Of a stretch of DNA of 64,000 bases, positions 1 to 11,640 are shown one piece after another. Positions within the stretch are counted from its first letter, which is position 1. Every line of letters starts with the position of its first letter. The notes below the pieces were generated by a model. It did not search any database. It had not been told where the DNA came from and saw nothing but the letters and a program-made list of their open reading frames with translations. Origin of the DNA: Calcarisporiella thermophila CBS 279.70 (lineage: Eukaryota; Calcarisporiellomycota); the NCBI RefSeq assembly GCF_041956535.1, contig NW_027192213.1, forward strand, positions 474,336-538,335, in the 5' to 3' direction. Both the position numbers and the translations under genes were made by a program.

Positions 1-55
1 AAAGTCAGGAGCGATTAGATGGGGAGGGGAGGTGGACAGGGACCCATGCGTTAAC

Positions 56-2137
56 TAGCTATTTTACGATCCAATATCTTAAACGTCCCGTCAGGAAGAA
101 GCATTCCAAGATCCCCCGTATGTAGCCAGCCCTCCTTATCGATCACCAGAGCCGTCAACTTTTCGTCGCGGTAATAGCCCCGCATCACGCTTGGCCCGCG
201 GACGCAGATTTCGCCTCGTGGTAGAGGCTTGTCGGTAGTGTTTTCCCCGCTATCCACCAGTTTGATCTCGCAGCAGGGTAGTGGCGGGCCCACGCTCCCG
301 TCCTCTCTATAGTCGCACGCATTGGAAAGCGTCACGGCCGAAACAGCCTCTGTGAGTCCATAGGTCTGTATGACCGGGCATCCGAGCACAACGCGCAAAA
401 AAGTTAGTGTTTGGGCTTCAATGGGGGCAGAGCCCGAGATAACTACGCGGACAGCTCCACCAAGCAGCTGGGTGCGCACGGCGCGGAACACGAGTCGATC
501 CCACATCGAGTCCATGGTAAGGCTGCCACGGCGTAGAAGGGCCCGCTTGGATGCAAAGCCGTTGCGGAAAAGGAACGAGCCACCATAAGATTTATTGATC
601 ATTTCTTGGAGTCGAGTTAAGTATTTAGGCACGCTAACAATAAAATCAGGAGTAAGCATTGGCCTTCAACGTCTCTGGAAATCTATTTGGATCACCTTGC
701 AAATATGGTAGGCTGAGCATCTCTTATATCCTCGAAAATTCCATTCATGTCGCCACCAAAGAATGCGATGGATCCGCCAACAAAGATCATAAGTAAAATC
801 ATGGTGCGCTCGAAGGCATAAGCTGAATGGGAAATCAGTCAGGTTAGATGTATAGGGAGTGAGGTGGGATGGAGCGGTTATACGAACCCATTGGCAAATA
901 GCTGATATGTCTATCCTTAGAGGTTAGCTTTTGATTGGGTGGTAAAATTGCAAGACAAGCGGCTACAAGGAAAATAGCTTGAGTGATATTGGTGCAATCC
1001 TTGGGGGTATGAAACACTCACAAACATTCGCCACGATATTCTGATGGGTCAGCGAAACATATTTGGGCTCCTAACATCAATTAATAGAGGTGAATCTACA
1101 CTTAGACCCTGGAAGATGGTATTACAACTCACATCAGTTGTGCCGTTGGTCAGACATATAAATGCCAGATCATCTGGGGCTATGGGAAAAATTGAGAACG
1201 GGTGAGATTGTATTTTCCAAAAAAAAAGTGAGGGACGAAGCAAGAGTAAACGCACAAGATAAGGCAGGCTCCAACGGATCTTCTTCTCCCAAAGCCTCAA
1301 GAGCTTTGAAAGTCGTGAGGGTACTTCCCCTTGACTGGGCTCTTTTTGCTAGCTCCTGCGGCACCAAGTCATCCACCACGACAATATGCCTCACAAATTG
1401 GCATCCATTCGCCGCAGAGAGCACCAGAGACAGATTCGTGCTGTTTGCTACAATAACGGAAAGCTCGACATGATTTATGATATTACGAAGGGATTCAGTG
1501 GTCTGCTTTTCCGGTATAGGCACTGAGATAAGAGAATATTGAGCAGCGGCAAGGAGGGTTATGATATATTCCGGAGAGTTGGTGGTGAAAATGCCGATTT
1601 TTTCTCCAGAGCGAGGGCTGAGGGATGCAAACTTAACTAGACCTGTGCCGAAGTTGCGGATGCGCTCGTTTACTTGGGCTAGAGGTTTAGACGGCTAAAT
1701 TAAATTGACCATTATGAGAAATAGTAGTAACTATATACCATAGGTTTGCTATTGACATTGGAAGTTAATAGACGAAAAAGAGGTCAGCAATCTTCACGAG
1801 TATTGTCTGAAAGCGAAAGACTCACCCATTGGAACACGCTTCCTTTCTTCGATCCCATGAATTTTCCCTCGCCCTCTTTCATTCCACCCCCGAATCGCCA
1901 TAAATCGTAAACCGTCTTCACGTTACGATCCGAGCTCGAGAGAAGTGGGCCGCCATAGGGTGCAAATCGCGAGCGACATACCGGAGACTCAGAGGGGAGT
2001 CGTGACAGGGAAATATCTGCCTGCTGCGAAAGCAGTAGCGGGTGGACGTCAGGAGCTGTGCGACCGCGGAGTATGAATAGAAGTAGAGCTAGGATACAGA
2101 AGAGGGCCAGAATGAGTTCCGCCCAAATAGCTGACAT
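56..2137 (-). CDS. Long-chain acyl-CoA synthetase (AMP-binding), C-terminus off the left edge
   Basis: ATP-dependent activation of fatty acids to acyl-CoA, probably at the ER or lipid-droplet membrane. The start chosen (2137) begins with a hydrophobic anchor, MSAIWAELILALFCILALLL, followed by the family N-terminus. The spliced exons run about 2137-1838, 1695-1250, 1187-1140, 1068-1014, 942-889, 821-676 and 620-56. They give family signatures in order: GEKIGIFTTNSPEYI, HISYLPMGSYAFERT, YGLTE and GWLHTGDLG. The A3/P-loop is unusual: it reads CLTNGTTDEPKYVSLTHQN, whereas the family normally has TSGTTGxPKG. The reading ends at DRKIA next to a possible donor at 55, so the C-terminal subdomain lies outside the window. 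The family assignment is secure; chain-length preference is unknown. Some junctions, especially the last, are tentative. Confidence 0.85.
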
Positions 2138-3426
2138 GGTATAGTTTGATTTCGAAATATAAACAGAGATTGGGCTACCAGGTAAGCTATTCAACCCAAA
2201 AGTAACGAGTGGTATATGTATTTTTGGGGGAACTTACACTAGCACCTTCCCCACCAACTTTCCACAGGTTTGGGTCGCGAAAATATGCCAAAAATAATAG
2301 AGAACGGTCACGCGAAAAGATCGGATAGCTCGTTGGATAGATGTTGGATATTCTGCGTGCATTCATAGTATAGGAGTATTTTATTTGACTGGGGATCTAG
2401 GCATGCAAATTGAGCCATGTGTTCACACAAGATTGGAATCTCCATTTCATTTAACTATCTCTGGTTAACTTCGACCATCTTTTTTTTTCCTTATCTCTTC
2501 TTCTCTGTAGCTTCTGTCCTACATTGCCAGGTATCAAAAGGAGTAAGTGTACACAGCGAATATATCCAGTGGCTACAAGCTATCTTTCCCAGTCAGCTAT
2601 TGGAGAAAGGCACCAAGTCGTAAACAAAGGACTATTGAAAAGAAAGCCTTCGTAAGATCATTGCAACCCCTATCAAATTATTAAACGTAATGATGATTGA
2701 GGTGGAAATCAATTTACAAACCATCTATTGAAAAGTGCTTATCGCGCCATATATTTCGACTCTTGAAATGAAGTTTAATTTCCCTTGATATTTGATCACA
2801 TTAGACTTTAGAAAGGAAATCAGCGACGGAGCTCAATGCTTTAATAAGCCCTTTCTTTATTCTTCATGAATTGCCTAAGAATTGGAGAGTATTTAAAATG
2901 CTTTGCGATTACTAGAAAGCTTTGGCGACACCTATTGTTTATTATTACAATCAATGACCATAGTATGTAGGGCAACTTTATGGTATATTCTTTGATTTTT
3001 TTTCTTCTCGATTGGTGTTCCCTATGGATTTGTTCGCAGCATCCATTTAATATTTCAGCTGTTTAACAAGCAACCTAAATTTTATTGATTGGGATATTTT
3101 GTAAACGGATAGCATCACAAAAGACGTAGGGTATACATTATAGGCTCTTTCGCCATTGTACATTCATACTTTATACTGATAAATTGCTGGAGAGGAGATA
3201 TTTAAAACGACAGATGTTTTGATTCTTAAATCTTATTTCCATTCGTAGAATTTAACACTATGGTCTTTGTTCTATGTGACGTCACCTTAGCTTGCTCTTG
3301 AAAAAAAAAATTGCAAATTTTCAATAGATGTAGATGTCTATCTTTTCCCTTCTGCTTTTTTTTTTCTCTTTCTTTAATCAAATATTACTTCCTGTCGCTG
3401 CTCATTCGTCCTAGATATACGTCACT
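2138..3426. other. Intergenic, divergent promoter region
   Basis: About 1.3 kb of AT-rich DNA lies between the divergent acyl-CoA synthetase (-) and demethylase (+) starts. A good GTAAGT donor on the minus strand near 2237 may belong to a 5'-UTR intron of the synthetase. The short plus-strand ORF at 2417-2623 is hydrophobic and phenylalanine-rich and shows no recognisable domain. I see no other gene. Confidence 0.5.
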
Positions 3427-6140
3427 ATGATGAAAGTAATGGGCCCTGCCGCCGCGCAGGTTGAAGACACCCAATCCGCACCTTTCGACATATCTTCGGT
3501 ACGAACTCAAGCCCCTCCAGAGAACCCTCCTGGCACCAAGCGGCTCTTCGGGCTCAAAGATGCCCCGACATATTTCCCCACCCCAGAACAGTTCGAGGAC
3601 CCAATACGATATATTATGGAAATTAAGGAAGAGGGGGAAAAATATGGTATTGTCAAAATTGTTCCACCTGAAGGGTGGAACCCTCCGTTTGCTATAAATA
3701 GCAAGGTACGATAGAGCCTCTGTCAAATGATTAGAAGTGCTTTTTAGAATTATGTCAAGGATGGGCATGGTGCTTTATGTGTGTGGAGGCATATCGGCGG
3801 ATAAACATATAGCTCCATATCTATATCCATATCTTGCTATTATGTAATATGTTGCTTCATTCTGGTAGTAATCTTCCAAACTATGTTTTTCAAACCACAG
3901 GTATTCCGCTTCAAGACCCGGACCCAGAAGCTCAACACTATGGACGGCTCCACCCGTGCTAATATGGCGTATCTCGAGAAACTCTACAAGTTTCACCGGC
4001 AGCAGGGCAGTACTGTGAGCAAAGTACCGCAACTCGATAAACGGCCAATAGACTTATACCGATTGAAGAAAGAGGTTGCTCTGCGAGGAGGATATCAAAA
4101 GGTAAGCACTCTAAACGGTTGGCTCACCATTTTCTGGTAACACTCCGTTGACATATTTTGTTCATCTTCTTAGGTGACGGAAGATAAAAAGTGGGCGGAA
4201 ATTGGCCGCACTCTTGCTAACTACCGCAAACAATGCACCTCCCTTTCCAATTCTCTTAAAATGGCGTATGTAAAAGTGGTCATGCCTTTTGAGAACTACC
4301 TTGCGCAACAGCTCGACTCCCAGTCCAAAAAAACAGAAGAGGCACTACTACAAGGAGACATTGCGAGGCCGAGTATTTCTTCTCCCGGAGAGGAGACCAA
4401 TGGTGCATTAAAACGAGAGTCAGTGGAGGATGATGTGCGTCGAAGTAAACGGTCGAAAAATGGCCCCTCAACCGAATGTGAGATTAGCATCATTTTAGCG
4501 GTTGTTTTTTTGGATCAATAACCTTGTTTTTGTACTCTAATCTTTGTAGCGACTCCTCCTAGCACACCCACTGCGGCCATCCCCTCCCCTAATAGGAGCG
4601 ATAAGTCCCAGCAGTCCCCGGGTACAATCGACTCAAACTTTTGCCAAGTGTGTGGTATTGATGATAATCCCGATCAGCTGCTCGAATGCCACGAATGCCA
4701 CAAACGCTATCACACTTACTGCTTCACTCCCCAGCTAATGGTGGTCCCAAAGCTTGATTGGTATTGTGCAAATTGCGTGGTGCAGACCGACGAAGATTTC
4801 GGGTTTGAGGAGGGTAACGAGTATACGCTTGCTGCTTTCCAAAAGAAAGCGGACGATTTCAAGAGGGAATGGTTTGCCGCGCGACGCAAAGGTGCACTGA
4901 AAGATAGGCCCCTAACAGAGGCCGAGGTGGAGAAAGAGTTTTGGAGACTTGTGGAGAACCCACACGAACACTGTGAGGTTGAGTATGGAGCGGATCTCCA
5001 CTCGTCACATCATGGAAGGTATAGTAGGCAACCCCCCTCGCTCATCCATGTGATATAGCAACTATAATTTTATTGCACATTCAGTGGCTTTCCTACCCTG
5101 TCTCGGAATCCCGACGAGCCATATTCAAAACACCCGTGGAATTTGAATGTGCTACCCCGCACACCACACTCACTTTTCCGACACCTCCCAACCGATATCC
5201 CCGGCATGCTTGTTCCCTGGCTCTACGTTGGCCAATGTTTCAGCACCTTTTGCTGGCACAACGAGGATCACTACACCTATTCGATTAACTATATGCACTG
5301 GGGAGAAACCAAGACCTGGTATGGTGTGCCAGGCCCTGCGGCGGAGAAATTTGAGGAGACAATGCGACGTATTGTGCCGGAGTTGTTCGAGCGGCAACCC
5401 GATCTCCTCTTCCAGTTGGTGACGATGCTCTCGCCTGCTGCACTTCAAGCACACGGAGTGCCTGTTGTTGCCATCGACCAGCGTCCTGGACAATTCGTGG
5501 TTACATTTCCACAGGCCTATCATGCAGGCTTTAGCCATGGATTTAATTTCTGCGAGGCAGTGAACTTTGCAACCCCTGACTGGATTCCCTACGGGCTAGG
5601 CTGTGTTAGACGATATCAAGCGTATCGCAAACAACCCGTCTTCTCCCATGAGGAGCTACTTTTAAAAGTCGTTAGCAATGATGCATCCACACGGAGTTCC
5701 CAATGGTAATTGTGCTCACCAAATGCAATTCTCCATTAATACATCATTAAATTAGCCCTCCCATTGATTTTAGGGTCCAAAAAGCCCTTGCGGAGATACG
5801 GGACCGCGAACTCTTCACTCGCAAGCACGTCCGCGCCAAGTTCCCAGAAATTTCGGAAGTATTGGATGCACAGGACCGCTCTACTGACGAGGAGTACCAG
5901 TGCTCAGTGTGTCATGCATATGTTTATCTCTCGCAGATCCATTGTGGCCAATGCGGACCCTCCAAGGTTGCGTGCCCCGACCACATCAAAGATTTGTGCG
6001 CATGCCCCATCAGCAATCGTGTGTTGCGTCTACGATTCCACGACTCTGAGGTGGAGGCTTTTGCAGGGCGCGGATTCTGGGAAGCCGTGCTGGTGACACC
6101 ACAAAAGGAGGAGGCGTGGTCAAGGGTTGCTGTCTTGTAA
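3427..6140 (+). CDS. KDM5/Jmj2-type histone H3K4 demethylase (JmjN-ARID-PHD-JmjC-C5HC2)
   Basis: A nuclear Fe(II)/2-oxoglutarate dioxygenase predicted to remove methyl groups from H3K4. Six exons (3427-3705, 3901-4101, 4174-4477, 4550-5018, 5085-5705, 5774-6140) splice in frame to 746 residues. Domains in order: JmjN (about residues 35-80), ARID (about 100-215), a PHD finger beginning FCQVCGIDDNPDQLLEC (about 290-340), JmjC (about 430-590) and a C5HC2 zinc finger (about 665-720). The Fe ligands are intact: HNE in CWHNEDHYTYSINY and the distal His in YHAGFSHGFNF. The cofactor-binding lysine in GETKTWYGVP is also kept. Metazoan KDM5 and Lid2 proteins continue with a PLU-1 region and further PHD fingers. 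This protein stops just after C5HC2, like S. pombe Jmj2. No frameshift or missing catalytic residue is seen. Confidence 0.95.
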
Positions 6141-6454
6141 GCTCTGCAGCTGTTGTTTTACCACTCTTTCGAGCGCCTGTATTCGGAGACACATGTGAAA
6201 GTTATATATATGATATTTTCCTTCTTTTAGTGTAATCATTTGACTGTTGAATTGTATACTCCTATTTTTTTCCTTTTCCTTTTCTTTTCTTTTGCATGTT
6301 ATACTATATCTTTAATTGAACGCTTCCATGTTCACAGTAGTATTAAAGATTATTTATACGGGTTTTAAGGCGCAGCCCGGCCGATTTCACAAATAATATA
6401 TGGGATTTTCCTCCGAGCAGCGAATTCACAATCAATTTAATGCACATATAGAAA

Positions 6455-6796
6455 ATGAACTCCTTGCGATCGATCTTTCCCCTGATATCCCGTTCTTCAA
6501 TACCAACCGTCTACTCCAGGGCTTTGCCTCGCTCCCGCTTTTTCTCTACTAATTCTGAGCAAGAGCTATCTCCTGGTGAGCTGCAGATTTATCAGAAGCT
6601 CACCGAGCACTTTGCTCCTTCCCGTCTCATGGTTCAGGACATTTCTGGAGGCTGTGGCTCCATGTATGCAGTGGAGATCGTGTCGGATAAGTTTGAGGGG
6701 ATGTCGATGGTACGGCAGCATCGAATGGTAAACGAAGTTTTAAAAGAAGAGATAGGAGGCATGCACGGCATTCGTTTGCAGACTTCAGCAAAATGA
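6455..6796 (+). CDS. BOL3: Mitochondrial BolA-like protein (Bol3/BOLA3 type)
   Basis: A 113-residue intronless protein. The first ~35 residues are rich in Arg, Ser and Phe (MNSLRSIFPLISRSSIP...RSRFFST) and look like a mitochondrial presequence. The BolA fold follows, with ISGGCGSMYAVEI, the RQHRMVNEVLKEEI helix and the terminal MHGIRLQT strand. Bol3/BOLA3 acts with Nfu1/Grx5-type partners in the late delivery of [4Fe-4S] clusters to mitochondrial enzymes such as lipoate synthase. The family assignment is from sequence; the partner proteins are inferred from the family. It lies 313 bp downstream of the demethylase on the same strand with its own start. Confidence 0.9.
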   Translation: MNSLRSIFPLISRSSIPTVYSRALPRSRFFSTNSEQELSPGELQIYQKLTEHFAPSRLMVQDISGGCGSMYAVEIVSDKFEGMSMVRQHRMVNEVLKEEIGGMHGIRLQTSAK

Positions 6797-7086
6797 AGGT
6801 CCAATGTAATATGTAATGTCTTTTTTTTTTCAAAAGTTTTGTATTAGAATATAAAAGTAAATAGAATTTAACCTTTATTATTATTATTTTGGCTATTCTC
6901 ATTTTTACAAAGGGCGTTGGTCCCAAAAGAAACGCGCGAATATTGTTCTTAAATAAAAAAGAATATCGTACAAAAAACTTTTCTAGCAAGATGAACTTGT
7001 ATGCATAATGTTAGGGGGCAATAAACGGGAAAATAGGGCGGGATATTATAGAACATTTTAGAGTATGAATATCTAGGTCTAGATTA

Positions 7087-7691
7087 CTAGAGAAAAAAGG
7101 GTTTGCTTTTCGAGGCAGGTGTATCGGACGGTATTAGGGTGGATTTGGGTGCACTTTCAATTTTGGTTGGAGTCTCTAGAGTCTCAGCAGGAGCGGCCTG
7201 GCTCGACTGAACTTTCTCTGCAACTATCCGTGCATCCGCTGCTGCTATCACTACATAAGCAATCAAAAAGTTGTAGTATTAGTAACCTAAATCAAAGCCA
7301 ACGGAGACATGAAGATGAACATACGTCTTTCCCAGAAGAGTTCTTCATCGTCTATCTTGCCATTTCCACTCAATATTCCTCGCATAGCCTCATGCTGCTC
7401 CAACTCGCCAAGCTCCTCATCACGCTCCAGCCTCTGCACTACCTCATTCAGCACGTCTGCTCGGATTTTCATTTTTTCTCGATATTCATTGTACTCCATT
7501 TTGACCCACATAAGATGGAGTGCCTCAGAACCAACGGTAATATACATCAAGTATTCCCAGAAGAATGGGCCGTAACGGCTCCATTTTGATTTCTGAGTAA
7601 GTTGCAGCGATGGATCCACAGGAGGACGCGAAAGACGTGAAAGATCGGTAATGGCCGTGCGAAAAGCAGACCAAAGACGAATTACAACCAT
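7087..7691 (-). CDS. Unrecognised 176-aa protein, possibly mitochondrial
   Basis: Two exons (7691-7325 and 7250-7087) join in phase to give 176 residues. The N-terminus is basic and amphipathic (MVVIRLWSAFRTAITDLSRLS). A conserved-looking block follows (SKWSRYGPFFWEYLMYITVGS) that could hold one membrane segment, then a charged helix (MKIRADVLNEVVQRLERDEE) likely to be coiled coil. The tail is rich in Pro, Ala and Ser and ends KSKPFFL. The layout resembles small fungal inner-membrane proteins of unknown function (DUF5321 is one possibility, from memory only). It is convergent with BOL3. The function is unknown, but the intact splice and non-repetitive composition make it a real gene. Confidence 0.7.
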
Positions 7692-7992
7692 TATTTTAGT
7701 TTAATCGGCGGCGTGAAAATTACACCTAGAGTAAACTAGTAGTCGTACTTGTTTTCAATCTTGAGATTTTTCAGTATATAAGCCACTACACAGATGTGCA
7801 TAGATGTGATTTCAATTTTTTCATCTAACTCTGGTTTCTCGGCTAAGGGTTACCGAGCTTTGTACTATGACCTATTTTGTTTCAACGGGAAATGTATTAT
7901 CAAATTACTCTTGCTGGTGTTTTTACAAAGTTAGCAATATATTTCTTTACTCTAACCATTTCACATAAATTTATATATTTTTCGGCGGAAAA

Positions 7993-9627
7993 ATGGAAGA
8001 ACGCGAAACTCCAGCAAGTCATACGCCCCTTCTCCCGAGCCCGTCTACATTTAAAAATGCAATTCGTGAAAGATTTCGTTCTTTTTCTCATAATTTTACC
8101 CTTCAAGGTAACTGGTGTTTTTTTTCCTCATGCTGCACGTCCATTCTCAATCCTACCATTCACTAACTTAGAGCTCAGTGGCGGGCTAGGTGACCTAGGA
8201 ACCTTGATACCTATATTAATATCCCTAGTGGTAACCAACAATGTTTCTTTAACGAGTTCACTTTTCTTCGGTGGCCTGTGGAATGTTGTGTCCGGGGTAC
8301 AGTTTCGTATTCCTATGTGTGTACAGCCTATGAAGGGTAATGGAATTTTTAATCAACTTTTTAGCCAGCAATATTTTGACTATTTATTTTAGCAATTGCA
8401 TCTGTTGCATTGGCTACAAAGATGTCTCCGGCAGAAATTGGTGCGGCTGGCCTTGGTAAGTTTTATACACTTATATCAATATTAAAGCAGAAATAATATG
8501 TTCACCTTTTTTCAGGTGTGTCGGCAGTTGTAGCCTTTCTTGGCCTTACCCGTACAATCCGACTAGTCTCTCACTGGACACCAATTGCCGTTATTAAGGG
8601 TATCCAGCTCGGGGTCGGGCTCAATTTTGTGATTACCTCTGTTGACCTAGTTAAACAGTCCAACAGCTGGACACAGTGGCATGACAATTACGAGTGGGCA
8701 CTCGTCTCCTTTCTGTTCGTGATATTCAACTACTATAATACACGGGTACCTTCTGCGCTAGTGCTTTTTGCATTGGGTTTGATTTTGGCGGGCGTTAGAT
8801 TAGCAACCATCGGGGGTGATGTACCTAGCATTGGGATCTATAATCCTTTTGTGGTGACAGTGCCTACTGCGACAGAATTTAAGAACGCTTTTTTAAATGC
8901 TTCACTGGGACAAATTCCGCTCACTACCCTTAACAGTGTCATTGCGCTGGCAGTACTTTCTCAAGAGCTCTTCCCAAAACGACCCGCCGGCACCGTCTCG
9001 ATCGCTACCAGCATTGGTTTTATGAACATCATTGGATGTTTCCTCGGCTCTATTCCGTATTGTCATGGATCTGGGGGATTGGCAGGACAATATCGATTTG
9101 GAGCTCGGAGTGAAGTATCAATCATTATCCTTGGCATAATTAAAATCATCATCGGAATAGTGTTTGGTCCATCTCTCCTTGGAATCCTCAAGGTCTTCCC
9201 GCGCTCCATTCTAGGAGTGATGCTATTCGTTTCTGGCGTGGAGTTAGCGATGGCAGCGCGTTCTGTCAATCGCGGAGTCGAGGGCCAGAGGGCGCAAATG
9301 CGAAATTTCTTGGTGATGATCTTGACGGGTGGGTTGCTGATTGGGTTTAAAAACGACGGCATCGGCTTTGTTGGAGGATGTATTTCCGCCGTTCTCCTCT
9401 ATCTTCAAGCCAAGTGGTTTGGGACGGCAGAGGAAGAGGAGGAAACTCAAACCGATACTCGGTGTCCGGAAGATGGACCAAGCAATAAAATGGGCGAGCA
9501 GTGCTCTGGGAAGCCACAGGTAGAAGTTGTGGAGGGGAAAGATTATACTCCAAATGAAAATGCGGCAGAGCCTTGTGGAGAATATCAGGAACATCGCATC
9601 ATTATGGATGGCAATGTGAAACGCTGA
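7993..9627 (+). CDS. Molybdate transporter, MFS_MOT1 family
   Basis: A polytopic membrane transporter related to plant MOT1, predicted to import molybdate for molybdenum-cofactor enzymes. Four exons (7993-8107, 8172-8336, 8393-8455, 8516-9627) give 484 residues. The start at 7993 is preferred because it opens MEERETPASHTPLLPSPSTF and splices in frame into FTLQELSGGLGDLGTLIPIL, the family signature. Reading through the first intron from other ATGs loses this junction. A second family motif is MCVQPMKAIASVALAT, split by an intron. Most of exon 4 is membrane-spanning and includes a second GSIPYCHGSGGLAGQYRFG motif. An acidic cytosolic tail of about 75 residues follows. The substrate is inferred from the family; sulfate is a less likely alternative. 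Confidence 0.9.
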
Positions 9628-10050
9628 ATTGCTGGGTTCACTAAATACCTTATATTTTTATATTTTTATATAATCGGCTATTTATCGCCTTTATTTAATA
9701 TTTAATACAAGTATGTACTTATTTTTTTTTCCCTGAACACTCAGAATCCATTCTCAGAAGAGACACCGGTTTATCGTAGAGAGGTCTATTTATCCAACAC
9801 TACAATGATATCGTCGCATCGAAGTTTATTTTCCCTAGATAATAAGAAAGGTAAAAGGGCTAGACTAAAGAGAGGGAAAAAGATCGCACGGGAAGGGGTT
9901 GCTAAAAACAAGTAAGGATTACAAATTATTAGAGTAAGTAGTAGAGGTGGTGAAAGGGAGTTAGGTCTATATATAAGAGTATATGTCGGGGGTATCCAAA
10001 ATTATTATAGAATTTAGTTATTGAAAAAAAAAACAGAGCTAAAAAAAATA
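9628..10050. other. Convergent 3' flanks
   Basis: A 423-bp AT-rich spacer between the 3' ends of the molybdate transporter (+) and the bHLH gene (-). It contains A/T-rich polyadenylation-like stretches (for example near 9650-9720 and 10022-10050) and no supported ORF. Confidence 0.5.
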
Positions 10051-10944
10051 TCAAACAGGAACGTTGGTGTAAAGCAACGCTTCTTGGAGCCGACTAGAGA
10101 CAAAGATATGAAGAAAAGCAGTTAAAAGCATGTACATTATACCGTAGCTTATAAGCCCAAGCGTATAGCCTACCTGCGCAATTCCTGGTTCTCCCTTGCT
10201 ATCCGATCCGCTGTCGCAAGCAGATCCCGCTGGACTCTATGCAGGTGCTGCAGGTGCTGCACCGTCTTCTGCAGTAGCGTTGCTTTGCTCATCTTCTTAT
10301 TGACACAACCTGGCAGCTGCTTTCGCAAAATTTCGAATCCATCTTTTATTTGAGCGCGACGCTTTTGCTCGGATTGTATGTGGATCTGTCTACGCAGCTC
10401 TTGAGATGTTTGCTGTTTTTCGAACGGAAGTTTATCGCTGACAGCGTTTTCATTAGCCGCTTCTTCCTCAGTGGTGCTAGAGCTCTTCTCACTCTTTGGC
10501 GAGTCCCTCAAATTTTCGATTTGAAGTCGCGCTCGCTTATTTCGTGTGCTCTGCTCGTAAGTGTCTTTATTGTATTGATGGAATTCGGGATAATAGCCCT
10601 CAGGTAACGCAGCCATGGACGCCCTAATAGCATCGACAGGCGATGGTGAAGCAATATTAGGATGAAGATAGGATACAGAGGATGGAGAAGGATAATGCAG
10701 CGGCTCAGGAGATGGACTGGAATCAAATCCATTGCAATTAAGCGGATAGGGGAGTGGTGTGATAAAGCTGGGTGTGTGAGTGAGTGGAGCTAAAATATAT
10801 TAATTAGAAACACGATAATATCTGAAAGACCAAATTAATTGCGCAATTACTTGGATAGAAAGCAGATTCTTCCATAATTTCAAGTTTGGGGCTTGTGTAT
10901 CCGGAGAGAACGAAACCGTCCATATTGCATTGTGGGGGGATCAT
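10051..10944 (-). CDS. bHLH-leucine-zipper transcription factor (Max/Mlx-like)
   Basis: A predicted nuclear E-box-binding factor. Three exons (10944-10851, 10789-10174, 10093-10051) give 250 residues from MIPPQCNMDGF. A start at the internal Met (10923) would give 243. The first half is rich in Ser, Pro and Tyr (SSPSPEPLHYPSPSS) and may be an activation region. Basic region: ELRRQIHIQSEQKRRAQIKD, with the H-E-R positions of E-box binders (His of QIHI, Glu of SEQ, Arg of KRR). Helix-loop-helix: GFEILRKQLPGCVNKKMSKATLL. A zipper follows and is completed by the small last exon (RLQEALLYTNVPV). The target genes are unknown; the family is clear. Confidence 0.88.
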
Positions 10945-11439
10945 GAGTGTGTCTTGAATTATGGAAAATGTGTATATAAACTTGAGGTATAAGGGCGATA
11001 GCACTGTTATAAGAAGGAAGGGTATTGATAAAAGTGCTAGAGAAGGGTTACGATGTGGAAGGAGGGGAGAGAGCAGAAAGAGTGTTAATTGTGAAATGGA
11101 ATGGTGCCTCTCTTCTCCGGGTTTCTTCAATGATGTTTAGTAAAACATAAATAAGGACAAATGAGAGACTAGGATTCTCTAAAATTCGCGTAAGCTGAGA
11201 CCGGGATGGAGAAGAGAGCAAAAGAGAAGAAAACAACTATAACAGCTCAAAAAGTGAGTAACGCAATTGTCCATTCGCTTGTTTAATGTTACACTCATTA
11301 TCCTGAGTTGTAATTCGATATGTAGTATTTTCTCTCTTAACATTGCGTTCGAGACATCTTGGCTAACTCCAATCTATTCTAATTTTTCCACTGCACTCAC
11401 ACTGGAGCATTGTTTACGCGCTGTTTCATAGCAGGATCG

Positions 11440-11637
11440 ATGTTGATTAAGGTGCTTAAAGAGGCCAGGTGTAAACATGCTCTCCGGGGTTTGGACGGAT
11501 CAGAGTATATATATGTCTTCCGCCCAACCGGGTTTACCGCGATTATCTCTCCGACTGGTAAAGGTCGGCTAGTCGCTTATGTACGCACAAAACACACCAA
11601 GCCTGATGGATCGCATATAGGTTCGAAGCCCCCGTAA
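11440..11637 (+). CDS. Orphan 65-aa ORF in a GC-richer island
   Basis: I do not recognise this reading frame. It has balanced, non-repetitive composition (MLIKVLKEARCKHALRGLDG, then EYIYVFRPTGFTAIISP) and is far richer in G+C than the AT-rich DNA around it. It ends in a TAA stop. No intron signals or homologous domains were seen. It could be a small gene, the remnant of a mobile element, or chance. An imperfect inverted repeat (11403-11416 against 11472-11485) overlaps its 5' part. Confidence 0.25.
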   Translation: MLIKVLKEARCKHALRGLDGSEYIYVFRPTGFTAIISPTGKGRLVAYVRTKHTKPDGSHIGSKPP

Positions 11638-11640
11638 CTA

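Noticed and set aside
7877-8392. A longer N-terminus for the molybdate transporter read straight through
   Set aside because: Splicing 8107 to 8172 from the ATG at 7993 restores the family signature and an exact reading frame. The unspliced frame does not resemble the family and runs through intron sequence.
11555-11640. A tRNA gene suggested by a B-box match (GGTTCGAAGCC)
   Set aside because: The T stem does not pair beyond two bases and there is no anticodon arm at the right distance.
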